Shown: positions 28,200 to 37,757, counted from the first letter of the stretch. The stretch is DNA of 64,000 bases from Prado023 sp963714995 (GCA_963714995.1 CAVQQP010000002.1:62001-126000); one strand, 5' to 3'. The notes: generated by a model from the letters alone, not told the origin. Translations and numbers: made by a program.

Positions 28200-29414
28200 T
28201 CAGCCCTTGATGCCGCTGCTGGCGACGTTCTCGACGAAGTAGCGCTGGGCCAGGAGGAACACCGTGACCGGCGGGATCATCGCGATCATGACGCCCGCGA
28301 GCACCAGGTTGGGTGCGTCGGCAGCGCGACCGCCCAGGGTTGCCAGGGTGAGCGCGAGGACGCTGTTCTCCTGGTTGCCCGAGTCGATGACGATCAGCGG
28401 CCAGACGAAGGAGTTCCACGCGTACAGGAACGAGAACGTCGTCAGCGTGGCGATCGCCGGGATCGACAGGGGCACCATCACCTTCCAGAGGATGGTCCAC
28501 CGCGAGGCGCCGTCGAGGATCGCGGCCTCCTCGAGCTCCTTGGGGATCGTCACGAAGAACTGCCGCATCAGGAAGGTCCCGTACGCCGTGAACACGAACG
28601 GGATCACCAGGGACACCAGGTCGTTGACCCACCCGATCTCGACCATCAGGCGGTACAGGGGGATGATCATGACGACGAACGGGATCATGATCGACCCGAG
28701 ATAGAGCAGGAACAGCTTGTCGCGGCCCCGGAACCGCAGGCGGGCGAAGGCGTAACCACCGAGGATGCTGGTCAGCACCTGCCCCGCGACCACGAGGATC
28801 GTGACGAGCACCGTGTTCGTGAGGGCCCGGGCGAACGAGTTCAGGTTCAGCACCTTGCTGTAGTTGCCCGTCTGGAACGAGACCTCCTCCACCGCTGTCA
28901 CGTCAGCCGGGACAGCGAACACCGGGGGCGCGTTCGGGTTGGCGGGATCCACATAGGTGCCGCCGATCCGGGACCGGTTGTCATAGACCTCGACCTGCTG
29001 GCCGTCGATGACGACGAGGTAGACGTCCTTCTCCTCGCCGTCCACCAAGACGGTGCTCCCTGCCGGCTCGAGGGAATCCCTCGGGGCGACCAGGATGAAC
29101 TCGGGATCGTCGACCTGGCGGAACTCGCGCAGGCTCGTGCCGTTCTCGAGCCGTGCCAGGTCCGCTGTGCCGCCTCCCGCCAGCGGCACGGTGAACACCG
29201 GGAACTCCTCGCCGTTCACGGTCGCGGTTGCCGGGACGTGCGGAAGGATCCGGGGCGGGTAGGTGAAGACGTCCTCGGCGGTCTTGAACGAGCCGGAGAG
29301 GGCGAACAGGAACGGGATGAGGACAACCAGGCCCGCCACGGTGAGTGTGGCGTAGACGAAGATGCGCGCGGACTGTGCCCGCCAGCCTCGAACGGGACGA
29401 CCTGACCTGGACAT
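28200..29414 (-). CDS. Sugar ABC transporter permease, MalG type, with large extracytoplasmic insert
   Basis: A 404-residue inner-membrane permease. The first helix ATLTVAGLVVLIPFLFALSG is followed by SFKTAEDVF, as in MalG, but the loop to the second helix is about 165 residues instead of roughly 50; it is rich in Val, Asp and Pro and probably folds outside the membrane. The EAA loop that contacts the ATPase is EELEEAAILDGASRWTILWK. The C-terminus FVENVASSGIKG is a typical MalG ending. ATG at 29414 overlaps the upstream permease stop (TGATG). No ATPase gene lies in the operon, so a shared MsiK-type ATPase encoded elsewhere is likely. Confidence 0.9.
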   Translation of the reverse strand: MSRSGRPVRGWRAQSARIFVYATLTVAGLVVLIPFLFALSGSFKTAEDVFTYPPRILPHVPATATVNGEEFPVFTVPLAGGGTADLARLENGTSLREFRQVDDPEFILVAPRDSLEPAGSTVLVDGEEKDVYLVVIDGQQVEVYDNRSRIGGTYVDPANPNAPPVFAVPADVTAVEEVSFQTGNYSKVLNLNSFARALTNTVLVTILVVAGQVLTSILGGYAFARLRFRGRDKLFLLYLGSIMIPFVVMIIPLYRLMVEIGWVNDLVSLVIPFVFTAYGTFLMRQFFVTIPKELEEAAILDGASRWTILWKVMVPLSIPAIATLTTFSFLYAWNSFVWPLIVIDSGNQENSVLALTLATLGGRAADAPNLVLAGVMIAMIPPVTVFLLAQRYFVENVASSGIKG

Positions 29415-31152
29415 CACTTGACCTCCGCATCGGCGCGCTGGGCTCGGAACTGGGCCAGGGTGAAGATGAAGATGATCACGAAGAGCACCCATGCCACGGC
29501 GCTGGCCTGGCCGAAGGCGTCCTGCTGGAACCCGAGCTGGTAGATGTAGACCACCGGGGTCAACGTGGCGTTGTCCGGTGATCCGACGGGATTGGGCTGG
29601 TTCAGCGCGTAGACGATGTCGAACAGCTGGAGGGCCAGGATGACGGTCGTCACCGTCACGAAGAACGTGGTCTCCTTGAGCTGCGGCACCGTGACGTGGC
29701 GGAACTGCTGCCAGGCGTTGCAGCCGTCGAGCTCGGCCGCCTCATAGAGGTCCCGACCGATTCCCTGCAGCCCGGCGGTGAACAGGACCGTGTTGAACCC
29801 GAACTGGGACCACACGAAGACGATCCCCACGGCGAGCAGGGCGACATTCGGGTCCGACAGCCATCCGATCTCGATGCGGTCGGAGAACGGGTCACCGGGA
29901 AGGACCGCGTTGATCAGCTGCCCGGCGGTCGTGATCCCCCAGTTGATGAACCCGACCGTGGCGTTGAACATCTGCTTCCAGATGAGGGTCACCCCGATGA
30001 CCCCGGCGACGGCGGGAACGAAGAAGACGATGCGGAACGGCTTGGTGCCTCGGTAGCCGGTGTTGATCATGACGGCGAGGAACAGGGCGGACAGCACCGC
30101 CGCCGGGACCGCGACGACAAGGAAGAGGAAGATGTTGGCGATGGCCTTCCAGAACAGCGGGTCGGTCCCGCCGACGACGGCGTCGCTGAAGGGCAGGCCG
30201 AAGACCTCCGTGTAACCCGCGGCAGCTCCGCTGCGGACGCGGCCACGCTCACGGAGAGGGTGTTGATGTAGTTCTCGAGGCCGACGTAGACCGCCTCGGA
30301 GACCCCGTCCCAGTCGTAGAACGAGATGACCATCGAGAAGACGAGCGGACCGGCGAAGAAGGCCAGGAAGCCCAGGAGGTTCGGCGACAGGTAGAGCCAC
30401 CCGGTCAGGGCCTCGGCCTGCGCGTTCTCCACCAGGAAGAAGCGCGCGGAACGCTCGGAGATGATCGTGCGCAGCGCCCACGCCGCGAGGCCGAAGATGA
30501 TGAGCGCCACGAGGAACCGGACGGGGTCCGTCCCGATGGCATCCCAGAAGAACGTCAGCGCCCGTTGCGCGCGCATCAGGTACAGCCACCAGAGGCCACC
30601 CACGGCGACGATGGCCAGGCCGGCCCACATCAGCCACTGGGCCCACCGAACAGCGCGAGCGTTCACGAACTCGTCGGTGATGAGCGCTCCGGGGGGCAGG
30701 AGCCGCTTGTGGATGCGTCGGGCGATCACCCACCAGATCACCCCGACGGAGATCAGGATCATGGCGGGGAACGCCCGCTCGAATGCGCCGGCGAAGACGT
30801 CGAGCCCCTCGGCGATCTGCAGCTGGCCGAACAGCACCACGAAGGCACCCAGGGCGACCAGGAGGCTCACCAGGAACGACAGCGTGCGCCCCACGCGAGC
30901 GCGCCGTCCCAGGAGGACCGCGACGAGCAGGTTGACGCCCAGCCCGATCGCACCGGCGATCCCCAGGCCCGTCCGAGGAAGGGACTCGAGCTCCCAGATC
31001 CCCGCGGCGATGTTCACCAGCACCCATGTCGAGGCACCCGCGAGGAAGAGGTGCCACGCCTGGACTCCTCGCAGGAGCCGGGCGAACCCCTCGTCGTCAT
31101 CCCACAGTGGGCTCGGCTGTCGGCCCTCGGTCTCCATGACCACAGCAGTCAC
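29414..31152 (-). CDS. Sugar ABC transporter permease, MalF type, N-terminally extended, one apparent frameshift
   Basis: About 580 residues. The last 300 are a MalF-type permease: TGWLYLSPNLLGFLAFFAGP opens it, and YEAAELDGCNAWQQFRHVT is the EAA loop. The first 260 residues add about six hydrophobic helices not found in ordinary MalF. One base appears to be missing near 30225, between NTLSVSVAASAAE and GYTEVFGLPFSDAVVGG, and 1739 bp fits that. The start is GTG at 31152 behind AGGAGG. It pairs with the MalG-type permease, which also carries an unusual insert; the two enlarged parts may interact. Confidence 0.85.
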
Positions 31153-31196
31153 GTCCGCATCCTCCTCAACTCCCCGGGCACTGCATGTCACAGGGA

Positions 31197-31232
31197 AGGG
31201 GTCCCGGGTCCCGTCTGGAACCCGGGACCCCT
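31197..31232 (-). promoter_or_regulatory. Perfect intercistronic hairpin between binding-protein and permease genes
   Basis: AGGGGTCCCGGGT (31197-31209) and its exact complement ACCCGGGACCCCT (31220-31232) enclose a 10-base loop. There is no T tract. It lies 24 bases downstream of the binding-protein stop on the transcribed strand. Such structures protect upstream mRNA or terminate partly, giving more binding protein than permease. Confidence 0.8.
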
Positions 31233-31255
31233 CCGGTGTGTGGTGCGCGCAGCCG

Positions 31256-32590
31256 CTACTCGAACGCGGACGCGGTGACCTCGCAGATCGACTTCTCGTA
31301 CTCGTCGATCGTGATCGAGCCGTTCATCAGCGCGGTGACCTCGTCACCGGCCGCCTTGTCGAACGCCGGCCAGTTGCCCTTCCACAGGGGACCCTCGGCA
31401 ACGGCGTCGTTCTGGATGCCGTCCACGAAGGCCTGGTTGTTGGCCGGCGGGGTGTAGGTGAGGAACTTGTCGACGGCCTCCTGCGACACGCGCGACGGGA
31501 TGTTCGCACCGAGCGAGGCGATCTTGTCCTGCACCTCGATGCTGGTGAGCTCGGTGACGAGCTTCCAGGCCGCGGCGGGATCGGCGGTGTCGGCGTTGAT
31601 CACGTAGGCGCCCCAGAACTGCCAGTTGTTGCCGGGGGCAGCACCGGTCGGAAGCGGCGCGACGTCCCAGTTGAAGTCCGTGATCTCGCGGCTGCCGGGC
31701 GTGGCCCAGCGACCATTGATGAACATGCCGAGCTTGCCGCTCTTGTAGACCGGCTCGGCGTCCTCGCCGAACGCGACGCCGAGGTCGTCGGCGTACAGGT
31801 TCTTGAGGTAGTCGATGCCGGCGATCGACTCAGCTGAGTCGAGGTTGCAGGCCGTGCGGTCCTCGTTGAAGAACGAGCCGCCCGCGGAGTTCACGAAGTA
31901 GCCCCAGTTGGCCCACCAGCTGTTGGCACCGAAGCCCTTCACCCCGCCGCCGAGGTCGGTGATCGCCTTGGCGGTCTCCTCGAAGGCGTCCCACGTCCAC
32001 TCGCCGTTGGCGGCGAGCTCACGGGGATCGTCGACGCCCGCCTGGTCGATGAGGTCGAGGTTGAGGTACAGCGCGAAGGTCGAGACGTCGCGCGGGACGC
32101 CCCACACGAAGCCGTCACCCTTCTGCCCGGTGGCCGGGTCGACGAGGAGCTGGTCCATCGGCCCCGCGTAGAAGTCGGCCGCGTTGAAGCCCGCCGCTGT
32201 CGCCACCTCGCTCGCGTTCAGGATCAGGCCGGCCTTCGCGAAGTCCGCGACGTCGGTGCCCGGGATCCAGAAGACATCGGGAGCCGTGCCGGCGGACAGC
32301 TCGGTCTTGAGCTTGTCCTGGTAGGGCGAGCCCTCGGAGTTGCCCGCCTCGTAGGTCAGGTTCAGGCCGATGTTCTTGGCCGTGATCTCGTCGGAGATGG
32401 CCTGGTAGACATCTGCCTCGGCCTGGTTGTCGGGTCGCGTCCGCCACCGGAGGTCGACGGTCTCGCCCGCGGGGGCCGACGCCGAGGCAGACCCGCTTTC
32501 CTCGCTCGGACTATCACTCGTGGTGCTGGAGCACGCGCTCAGGGCTAGGGACAGCCCAACGGCTGCCACGACCCCATGACGGATTCGCAT
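31256..32590 (-). CDS. Sugar-binding lipoprotein of the alpha-galactoside ABC transporter
   Basis: A 444-residue extracellular solute-binding protein (SBP_bac_1 type). The signal peptide ends in the lipobox LSAC with C20 as the lipidated residue, followed by a Ser/Glu-rich linker. The mature part begins VDLRWRTRPDNQAEADVYQA and includes DVFWIPGTDVADFAKAG and GKLGMFINGRWATPGSRE, both typical of family sugar binders. ATG at 32590 follows AGGAAAGGA. It is the first gene of the operon. Alpha-galactosides are inferred as ligand from the downstream GH36 enzyme and galK. Confidence 0.92.
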   Translation of the reverse strand: MRIRHGVVAAVGLSLALSACSSTTSDSPSEESGSASASAPAGETVDLRWRTRPDNQAEADVYQAISDEITAKNIGLNLTYEAGNSEGSPYQDKLKTELSAGTAPDVFWIPGTDVADFAKAGLILNASEVATAAGFNAADFYAGPMDQLLVDPATGQKGDGFVWGVPRDVSTFALYLNLDLIDQAGVDDPRELAANGEWTWDAFEETAKAITDLGGGVKGFGANSWWANWGYFVNSAGGSFFNEDRTACNLDSAESIAGIDYLKNLYADDLGVAFGEDAEPVYKSGKLGMFINGRWATPGSREITDFNWDVAPLPTGAAPGNNWQFWGAYVINADTADPAAAWKLVTELTSIEVQDKIASLGANIPSRVSQEAVDKFLTYTPPANNQAFVDGIQNDAVAEGPLWKGNWPAFDKAAGDEVTALMNGSITIDEYEKSICEVTASAFE

Positions 32591-32721
32591 CCGGATGTTC
32601 CTTTCCTGGTCCCTCCACGGCCCGTCCAGGACGTGGTCGTGACTTGTGGATCCGCGGGCCCATGTGAGCCCGGTCACCACACGACTGTCACACGCGCACC
32701 ATAGCCGACGGCGGGTGCGAT

Positions 32722-32748
32722 TGTGCAAGACTGATGCACAGACGTGCA
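32722..32748. promoter_or_regulatory. Overlapping inverted repeats, candidate SorC-type operator
   Basis: TGTGCA (32722-32727) and TGCACA (32735-32740) form an inverted repeat with a 7-base spacer. The second arm also pairs in TGCACAGACGTGCA (32735-32748). Both lie in the 175-bp gap between the divergent binding-protein gene and the SorC regulator, just before the regulator's ribosome site, so the regulator probably controls the galactoside operon and itself here. Confidence 0.55.
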
Positions 32749-32765
32749 TGTGGCGGAGGTGGCCA

Positions 32766-33725
32766 GTGGTCGAACGTGAGGAGTCCATGCGGGTTGCTGC
32801 CACCATGTACTACCTGCAGGACGAGCCGATGGACGCCATCGCGCGGCGCCTCGGGACGTCGCGGTCCACGGTCTCCCGACTGCTCAAGGCGGCGCGCGAG
32901 ACCGGGCTGGTGCAGATCGCCGTTCGGTCCGAGCAGGATGTCACCACCGGACTGGCCGGGCAGCTCAGGCAGGCCTACGGCGTGCGCGCCCACGTCGTGC
33001 CCGTGCGCGTCGGGGCCACTGATGTCGAGCGCCTCGACCAGGTGGCCAACGTGGCCGCGCGGCTCCTGATGGACCTCTTCGAGGACGAGATGGTGCTCGG
33101 CGTGGCCTGGGGGACGACGGTCAGTGCCGTTGCCCGGGCCCTGGGCCGCAAGCCCACGCGGGGGGGCACGGTGGTCCAGCTCAACGGGGCGGCGAACACG
33201 GTGACCAGCGGGGTGGACTACGCGAGCACGATCATCACGGCCTTCGGGGCGGCGTTCGACGCCGAGGTCCGCCACTTCCCCGTGCCCGCGTTCTTCGACT
33301 TCGCCGAGACCCGCGAGGCGATGTGGCGCGAGCGCAGCGTCCAGCGCGTGCTGGCCGTCCAGCGCCGGACCGACATCGCGCTGTTCGGCGTCGGCGCGCT
33401 CGGGGGCCAGGTCCCCTCGCACGTCTACTCCACGGGCTACCTCGACGAGAGCGACCTCGGGGCGCTGTACTCCGCCGGGGTGGTCGGCGACGTGTGCACC
33501 GTGTTCCTGCGGGCGGACGGCAGCTATCGGGACATCGCGATCAACAGGCGGGCCACCGGTCCCACACCGGCGGAGCTCGCCCGCATTCCGCGGCGGCTCT
33601 GCGTGGTGGCGGGCCAGGCGAAGCTGCGCCCGCTGCTCGCGGCCATGCGGGCCGGAGCCGTGACGGACCTCATCATCGACGAGCCGACCGCCCGACGCCT
33701 GGCGCCCCGGGCGCGCCCGCACTGA
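32766..33725 (+). CDS. SorC/DeoR-type sugar-binding transcriptional regulator
   Basis: A 319-residue regulator. The N-terminal helix-turn-helix reads MDAIARRLGTSRSTVSRLLK. The remainder is the SorC-type sugar-phosphate-binding domain, with LGVAWGTTVSAVARAL, VVQLNGAANTVTSGVDYAST and the ending AVTDLIIDEPTARRL. GTG at 32766 is preferred because GGAGG lies six bases upstream. Divergent to the alpha-galactoside operon, it most likely responds to a galactoside or phosphorylated sugar from that pathway. Confidence 0.9.
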   Translation: MVEREESMRVAATMYYLQDEPMDAIARRLGTSRSTVSRLLKAARETGLVQIAVRSEQDVTTGLAGQLRQAYGVRAHVVPVRVGATDVERLDQVANVAARLLMDLFEDEMVLGVAWGTTVSAVARALGRKPTRGGTVVQLNGAANTVTSGVDYASTIITAFGAAFDAEVRHFPVPAFFDFAETREAMWRERSVQRVLAVQRRTDIALFGVGALGGQVPSHVYSTGYLDESDLGALYSAGVVGDVCTVFLRADGSYRDIAINRRATGPTPAELARIPRRLCVVAGQAKLRPLLAAMRAGAVTDLIIDEPTARRLAPRARPH

Positions 33726-33781
33726 CAGGCTGGGACACGCCCTGCGCGGCTGCATCGCCACCCAGGGGCGATACTTCGGCG

Positions 33782-34984
33782 GTGACGGCGCACGAGGAGC
33801 CGGCTGCCCGACCTGCCCCGGGCGGCCGCCGTCCGGCATGGCGTCAGGCGGCTGAGGTCGCGGTCGTCGCCGGGCGACTGGGCCTGACCTCGTTCGGCGG
33901 GCCCACGGCGCACCCCGCCTACTTCCGTCGCGAGTACGTCACGTCCCGTGGCTGGATCGGTGAGGCGGAGTTCGCCGAGACGATGGCACTCTGCCAGCTG
34001 CTGCCCGGGCCGTCGTCGTCCCAGCTCGGGGTGGTGATCGGCTACCAGCGGGCCGGCCTGTCCGGCGCGCTGGCCAGCTGGGTCGGGTTCACCGCCCCCA
34101 GCGCGCTGGCCATGGCGGCGCTGGCAGCCTTCGGGGCCAGCGCCGGACTTGCCGACTCCAACGCCGTGCGCGCCCTGATGTGCCTGGCCGTGGCCATCGT
34201 CGCCAACGCGGTGATCGACATGGGCCGGGCATTCTGGACCGGTCCGACCGCGATCGGACTCGGGGCGGGGGTCTTCGCCCTGACGCTGGCCGGACTCTCG
34301 ACCTACGCGCCGGTGGCCGGGATCGCGCTGAGCGCGGGCATCGGCGCCCTCGTGATGCGGCGGCAGGCCTCGGGTTCCCTCGTCGGATTCACCCGGACGC
34401 CATCACGGCGCGCCGGTGCGGCGATGCTGCTGGCCGTGCCGATCATCGGCGCAGCGCTGTGGTCCTTGCGTGATGACTCGTGGGGATACCTCGCCTCGGC
34501 AATGTTCAACGCAGGATCGCTGGTGATCGGTGGTGGCCATGTGGTCCTGCCGCTGCTCGAGGCCTCGGTCGGGCCCCTCGTGGATCCCGAGGCCTTCCTG
34601 GCCGGATACGGCATGGCCCAGGCGATGCCCGGGCCGTTGTTCACGTTCTCCACCTACCTCGGCCACCTGGTCGGCGGGCCCGCCGTCGCCCTCCTGGCCA
34701 CGTTCGCGATCTTCCTGCCCGGCCTGCTGCTGGCCCTGGGAACGCTCCCGTTCTGGGCTGCCGTCCGCCACGCCCCGGCGGCAGGCGGAGCCGTGGCCGG
34801 GGCCAGTGCTGCCGTCGTCGGCCTGCTGGCGGCCACCCTGGTGCACCCCCTGCTCACCGAGACGGTCATCGACTGGCGGACCGCCCTCCTGGCAGCCGCG
34901 CTCTTCGCCACTGCCCGATGGGCACGACCCCCGATCTGGATGCTGCTGGCCGGCACGCTCGCCGCCTCGCTCCTCCTCGGCTGA
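33782..34984 (+). CDS. chrA: Chromate transporter (ChrA family)
   Basis: A 400-residue membrane protein with two homologous halves. Each begins with the CHR-family pattern: RLGLTSFGGPTAHPAYFRRE with CQLLPGPSSSQLGVVIGY in the first half, and FNAGSLVIGGGHVVLPLLE with AQAMPGPLFTFSTYLG in the second. These FGGP, PGP and GGGHVVLP motifs define ChrA. About ten to twelve helices are expected. Such proteins export chromate, though many have unproven anion substrates. The start is GTG at 33782. It stands ahead of a thioredoxin lipoprotein, a CcdA-like protein and an ECF sigma factor, suggesting a redox-stress setting. Confidence 0.9.
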   Translation: MTAHEEPAARPAPGGRRPAWRQAAEVAVVAGRLGLTSFGGPTAHPAYFRREYVTSRGWIGEAEFAETMALCQLLPGPSSSQLGVVIGYQRAGLSGALASWVGFTAPSALAMAALAAFGASAGLADSNAVRALMCLAVAIVANAVIDMGRAFWTGPTAIGLGAGVFALTLAGLSTYAPVAGIALSAGIGALVMRRQASGSLVGFTRTPSRRAGAAMLLAVPIIGAALWSLRDDSWGYLASAMFNAGSLVIGGGHVVLPLLEASVGPLVDPEAFLAGYGMAQAMPGPLFTFSTYLGHLVGGPAVALLATFAIFLPGLLLALGTLPFWAAVRHAPAAGGAVAGASAAVVGLLAATLVHPLLTETVIDWRTALLAAALFATARWARPPIWMLLAGTLAASLLLG

Positions 34985-35076
34985 GACGGGTCCGGACCCC
35001 ACCAATCCGGGCGCGGCGGGGCTGCGAACACCCGATGATCCCCGCCGCTGACGGACCACCGACGAGAGGTACCCCC

Positions 35077-35583
35077 ATGAATCGCACCGTTCCCGCCGCA
35101 CTGGCCCTCCTGCTGGGCCTCACCCTCTCCGGATGCGCCTCCGACGACACCACCACCACAGAGCCCGCGGCCGCGTCGGAGTCCGCGGCTGCGTCCGAGC
35201 CCAGCGCCTCGGCCATGGAGAGTGACCCGAGCGAGTCGGCGATGGCCGAGGAGGACGCGGCCATGACCACGGAGGGCGCCTGGGTCGACCAAGCGGCCTA
35301 CGACGCGGACGCTGCGGCATTCCACGAGTCTGGTGACGTCGTGCTGTTCTTCAACGCCTCCTGGTGCCCGACCTGCCAGTCGACCGTCCAGAGCCTGGAC
35401 GCCGACGGCGTGCCGGCCGGCCTCACGGTGGTGAGCGTCGACTACGACTCGGCCACCGACCTGAGGAAGCAGTACGGCGTGACCGTCCAGCACACCTTCG
35501 TGCAGGTCGATGAGGCCGGCGCGGAGCTGGCGAAGTTCACCGGCTCGACGTCCGGCGAGGCCATCGCCGAGCAGACGGTCTGA
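35077..35583 (+). CDS. Thioredoxin-like lipoprotein
   Basis: A 168-residue exported protein. The lipobox LSGC places the lipidated Cys at residue 20, followed by a 45-residue Ala/Ser/Glu linker. The thioredoxin-fold part has FFNASWCPTCQ with redox Cys C97 and C100, and the cis-Pro region is replaced by TVQHTFVQVD. It probably reduces or oxidises thiols at the outer membrane face, supplied with electrons by the CcdA-like protein encoded 42 bases downstream. ATG at 35077 follows GAGAGG. Confidence 0.88.
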   Translation: MNRTVPAALALLLGLTLSGCASDDTTTTEPAAASESAAASEPSASAMESDPSESAMAEEDAAMTTEGAWVDQAAYDADAAAFHESGDVVLFFNASWCPTCQSTVQSLDADGVPAGLTVVSVDYDSATDLRKQYGVTVQHTFVQVDEAGAELAKFTGSTSGEAIAEQTV

Positions 35584-35625
35584 CCCGGGACGGGACGGGA
35601 CGAGGACGAGGACGAGGACGACGCC

Positions 35626-36423
35626 ATGATCGAGCTGTTCGGGGCACTGATCGCCGGGGTGCTGACCACCCTGGCGCCCTGCGTGCTGCCCCTGCTGCCG
35701 ATCATCGTCGGGGGCTCGATGGCCGGGGCGCTGGCCGAGGAGCGGGCGGAGTCGGCGACCGGATCGGTCGCGGCTGGGATCACGACGCAGGAGGCGGTCC
35801 GGACCCGCTCGGCGGTGAGCCGGGCCCTGGTGATCACGGTCTCGCTCGGACTGTCGATCCTGGTCTTCACCCTCGCGCTCAAGGCCACGACCGCGCTGAT
35901 CGGCATCCCACCCCAGGCCTGGCAGTGGGTCTCGGGCGGGGTGCTCATCGCCCTGGGCATCGTGGGCGCGTTCCCCTCGCTCTGGGAGCGGCTGTCCGCC
36001 CGGCTCGGGCTGCAGAGCCGGTCAGCGCAGCGGCTGGGGGCGGCGCGGCGCCGTGACGGGCTGTCCGGGGAGATCCTCACCGGCGCAGCCCTGGGGCCGG
36101 TGTTCACCTCGTGCTCGCCGTTGTACGGGTACGTGATCGTCACGGTGCTGCCGGCCGAGCCGGTCCGGGGCCTGGTCCTGCTGGCGGTGTACATCGTCGG
36201 GCTCTGCGCCACGCTGCTGGTGATCGCGCTGGCCGGGCAGCGGGTCGTGGCGCGCTTCGGCTGGGCCGCCGACTCCCATGGGTGGTTCCGGCGCACCCTG
36301 GGCATCGTGTTCATCGTCGTCGGGGTGCTGGTCGCCACCGGCTGGATGCGGGCCATCGAGACCTGGCTCGTGGTCAACGCCCCGTTCGCCCCCTGGAACC
36401 TCGACTCGCAGTTCATCGGGTGA
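35626..36423 (+). CDS. CcdA/DsbD-type thiol-disulfide electron transporter
   Basis: A 265-residue membrane protein of the DsbD beta-domain/CcdA family. The first conserved Cys is in LAPCVLPLLP (C19) and the second in FTSCSPLYGYV (C163); this pair carries electrons across the membrane from cytoplasmic thioredoxin. Six or seven helices are predicted. It directly follows the thioredoxin lipoprotein, its likely partner, and precedes the sigma factor by seven bases. The repeated GAGGAC run before its ATG contains the ribosome site. Confidence 0.88.
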   Translation: MIELFGALIAGVLTTLAPCVLPLLPIIVGGSMAGALAEERAESATGSVAAGITTQEAVRTRSAVSRALVITVSLGLSILVFTLALKATTALIGIPPQAWQWVSGGVLIALGIVGAFPSLWERLSARLGLQSRSAQRLGAARRRDGLSGEILTGAALGPVFTSCSPLYGYVIVTVLPAEPVRGLVLLAVYIVGLCATLLVIALAGQRVVARFGWAADSHGWFRRTLGIVFIVVGVLVATGWMRAIETWLVVNAPFAPWNLDSQFIG

Positions 36424-36430
36424 TGCGACC

Positions 36431-37003
36431 ATGCACCTCGTGAGCCTGGACCCCGCCGACCCCTCACCCAGCGAGCTGGTCGCGCGTGTCGCTGCGGGCG
36501 ACGAGGACGCCTTCCGGATGCTCTACCGGGCCTGCTCGCCTGCGGCCTACGGCCTCGCGCTTCGGGTCACCCGTGACGAGCACATGGCCCAGGACGTCCT
36601 GCAGGAGGCCTTCGCCGACCTGTGGGCGCACGCAGGGCGCTTCGACCCGCAGACCTCCTCGGTGCGGTCCTGGGTCACGATGCTCACGCATCGACGGGCC
36701 GTCGACCGGGTCCGCCGCGAGCAGGGCGACCGCGACCGGGTCTCGGACTGGACGGCCTCCACCCGGGAGCGCGACCACGACTCGGTGGCCGAGGTCGTCG
36801 AGCTGCGCGCCGAGCACCGGCGCGTCCGCCAGGCGATGGACGGCCTCACCCGGCTGCAGCGCGAGTCCCTGGAGCTGGCGTTCCTTGCCGGCCTGACGCA
36901 CACCGAGGTGGCCGACCGTCTGGACATCCCGCTGGGCACGGCCAAGACCCGGATCCGTGATGCCCTGCGTTCCCTGCGCACAGAGTTGGAGGACGACCTG
37001 TGA
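36431..37003 (+). CDS. sigK: ECF sigma factor, SigK type
   Basis: A 190-residue sigma-70-family protein of the extracytoplasmic-function class. Region 2 is DEDAFRMLYRACSPAAYGLA through AQDVLQEAFADLWAH. Region 4 has GLTHTEVADRLDIPLGTAKT, the -35-binding helix-turn-helix. ATG at 36431 lies just after the CcdA-like gene. It overlaps its anti-sigma gene by four bases. In mycobacteria the SigK-RskA pair sits near and controls exported redox proteins and the CcdA-like DipZ, and the same grouping is seen here. Confidence 0.85.
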   Translation: MHLVSLDPADPSPSELVARVAAGDEDAFRMLYRACSPAAYGLALRVTRDEHMAQDVLQEAFADLWAHAGRFDPQTSSVRSWVTMLTHRRAVDRVRREQGDRDRVSDWTASTRERDHDSVAEVVELRAEHRRVRQAMDGLTRLQRESLELAFLAGLTHTEVADRLDIPLGTAKTRIRDALRSLRTELEDDL

Positions 37004-37754
37004 ACGACATCCACGACCTCCTCGGCGCCTACTGCACCGACGCCCTCGACCCCCAGGAGCGAGCCCGGCTTCGAGGAGCACCTCGCCGACTGCGACCAGT
37101 GCCGCGATGAGGCGGCGGACTTCCGCGAGGTCCTCGCTGCCCTGGCCGATGCGCACCCGGTGCACCCGCCGAGCTCGCTGGAGGATGCGGTGATGGGCCG
37201 CGCCCGATCCGAGGGCGGCTCCCCCGCGAGGACGCGAGGGACCGGTCGCGACGCCACTCGGCGAGCCTCCCATCCCTGCCCGCTCGGCGTGGCGCCGTGC
37301 GGCGCCCTGGATGGCTGCAGCGGCGGCCGGCGCCGTGCTCTTCGCCGGCGGGTTCGGCCTCGGACGCCAGCAGTCACCCACCCAGGCGGCGTCGGGCGTC
37401 TCGGACGACATGGCCGCCATCGTCGCGGTCGCCTCGGCCGCCGACGCCCACGTGATGCCCGTGGACATCATGGGCACCACCTCGCGGGTCGTGACGAGCG
37501 GGGAGATGGACAAGTCGGTGTTCCTGGCCTCCGGGCTGCCCACTCCGGCGAAGGGCATGTGCTACCAGGTGTGGACCGTGACCGACGACGGCCAGATGGT
37601 CTCGGCCGGGGCCTTCACGCCGGACGCCGACGGACACATCGCCGTGGTCCTCGAGGGCGGCGCTGCCGGCGTGGACAAGTTCATGATCACGATGGAGCCC
37701 CCCGGGGGATCGGAGCACCCCAGCGGGACGATGCTCGCCGAGGTCGACGCCTGA
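37000..37754 (+). CDS. rskA: Anti-sigma factor, RskA type, two apparent frameshifts
   Basis: About 251 residues when joined. The GTG start at 37000 overlaps the sigma gene's stop. After an extra base near 37069 the zinc-binding anti-sigma motif appears as FEEHLADCDQC (HxxxCxxC). A second shift near 37230 leads to one membrane helix, WMAAAAAGAVLFAGGFGLG, and then the extracytoplasmic RskA domain with KGMCYQVWTVTDDG and FMITMEPPGGSEHPSG. Such proteins hold the sigma factor at the membrane and release it through proteolysis. The length of 755 bp fits two insertions. Confidence 0.82.
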
Positions 37755-37757
37755 CGG

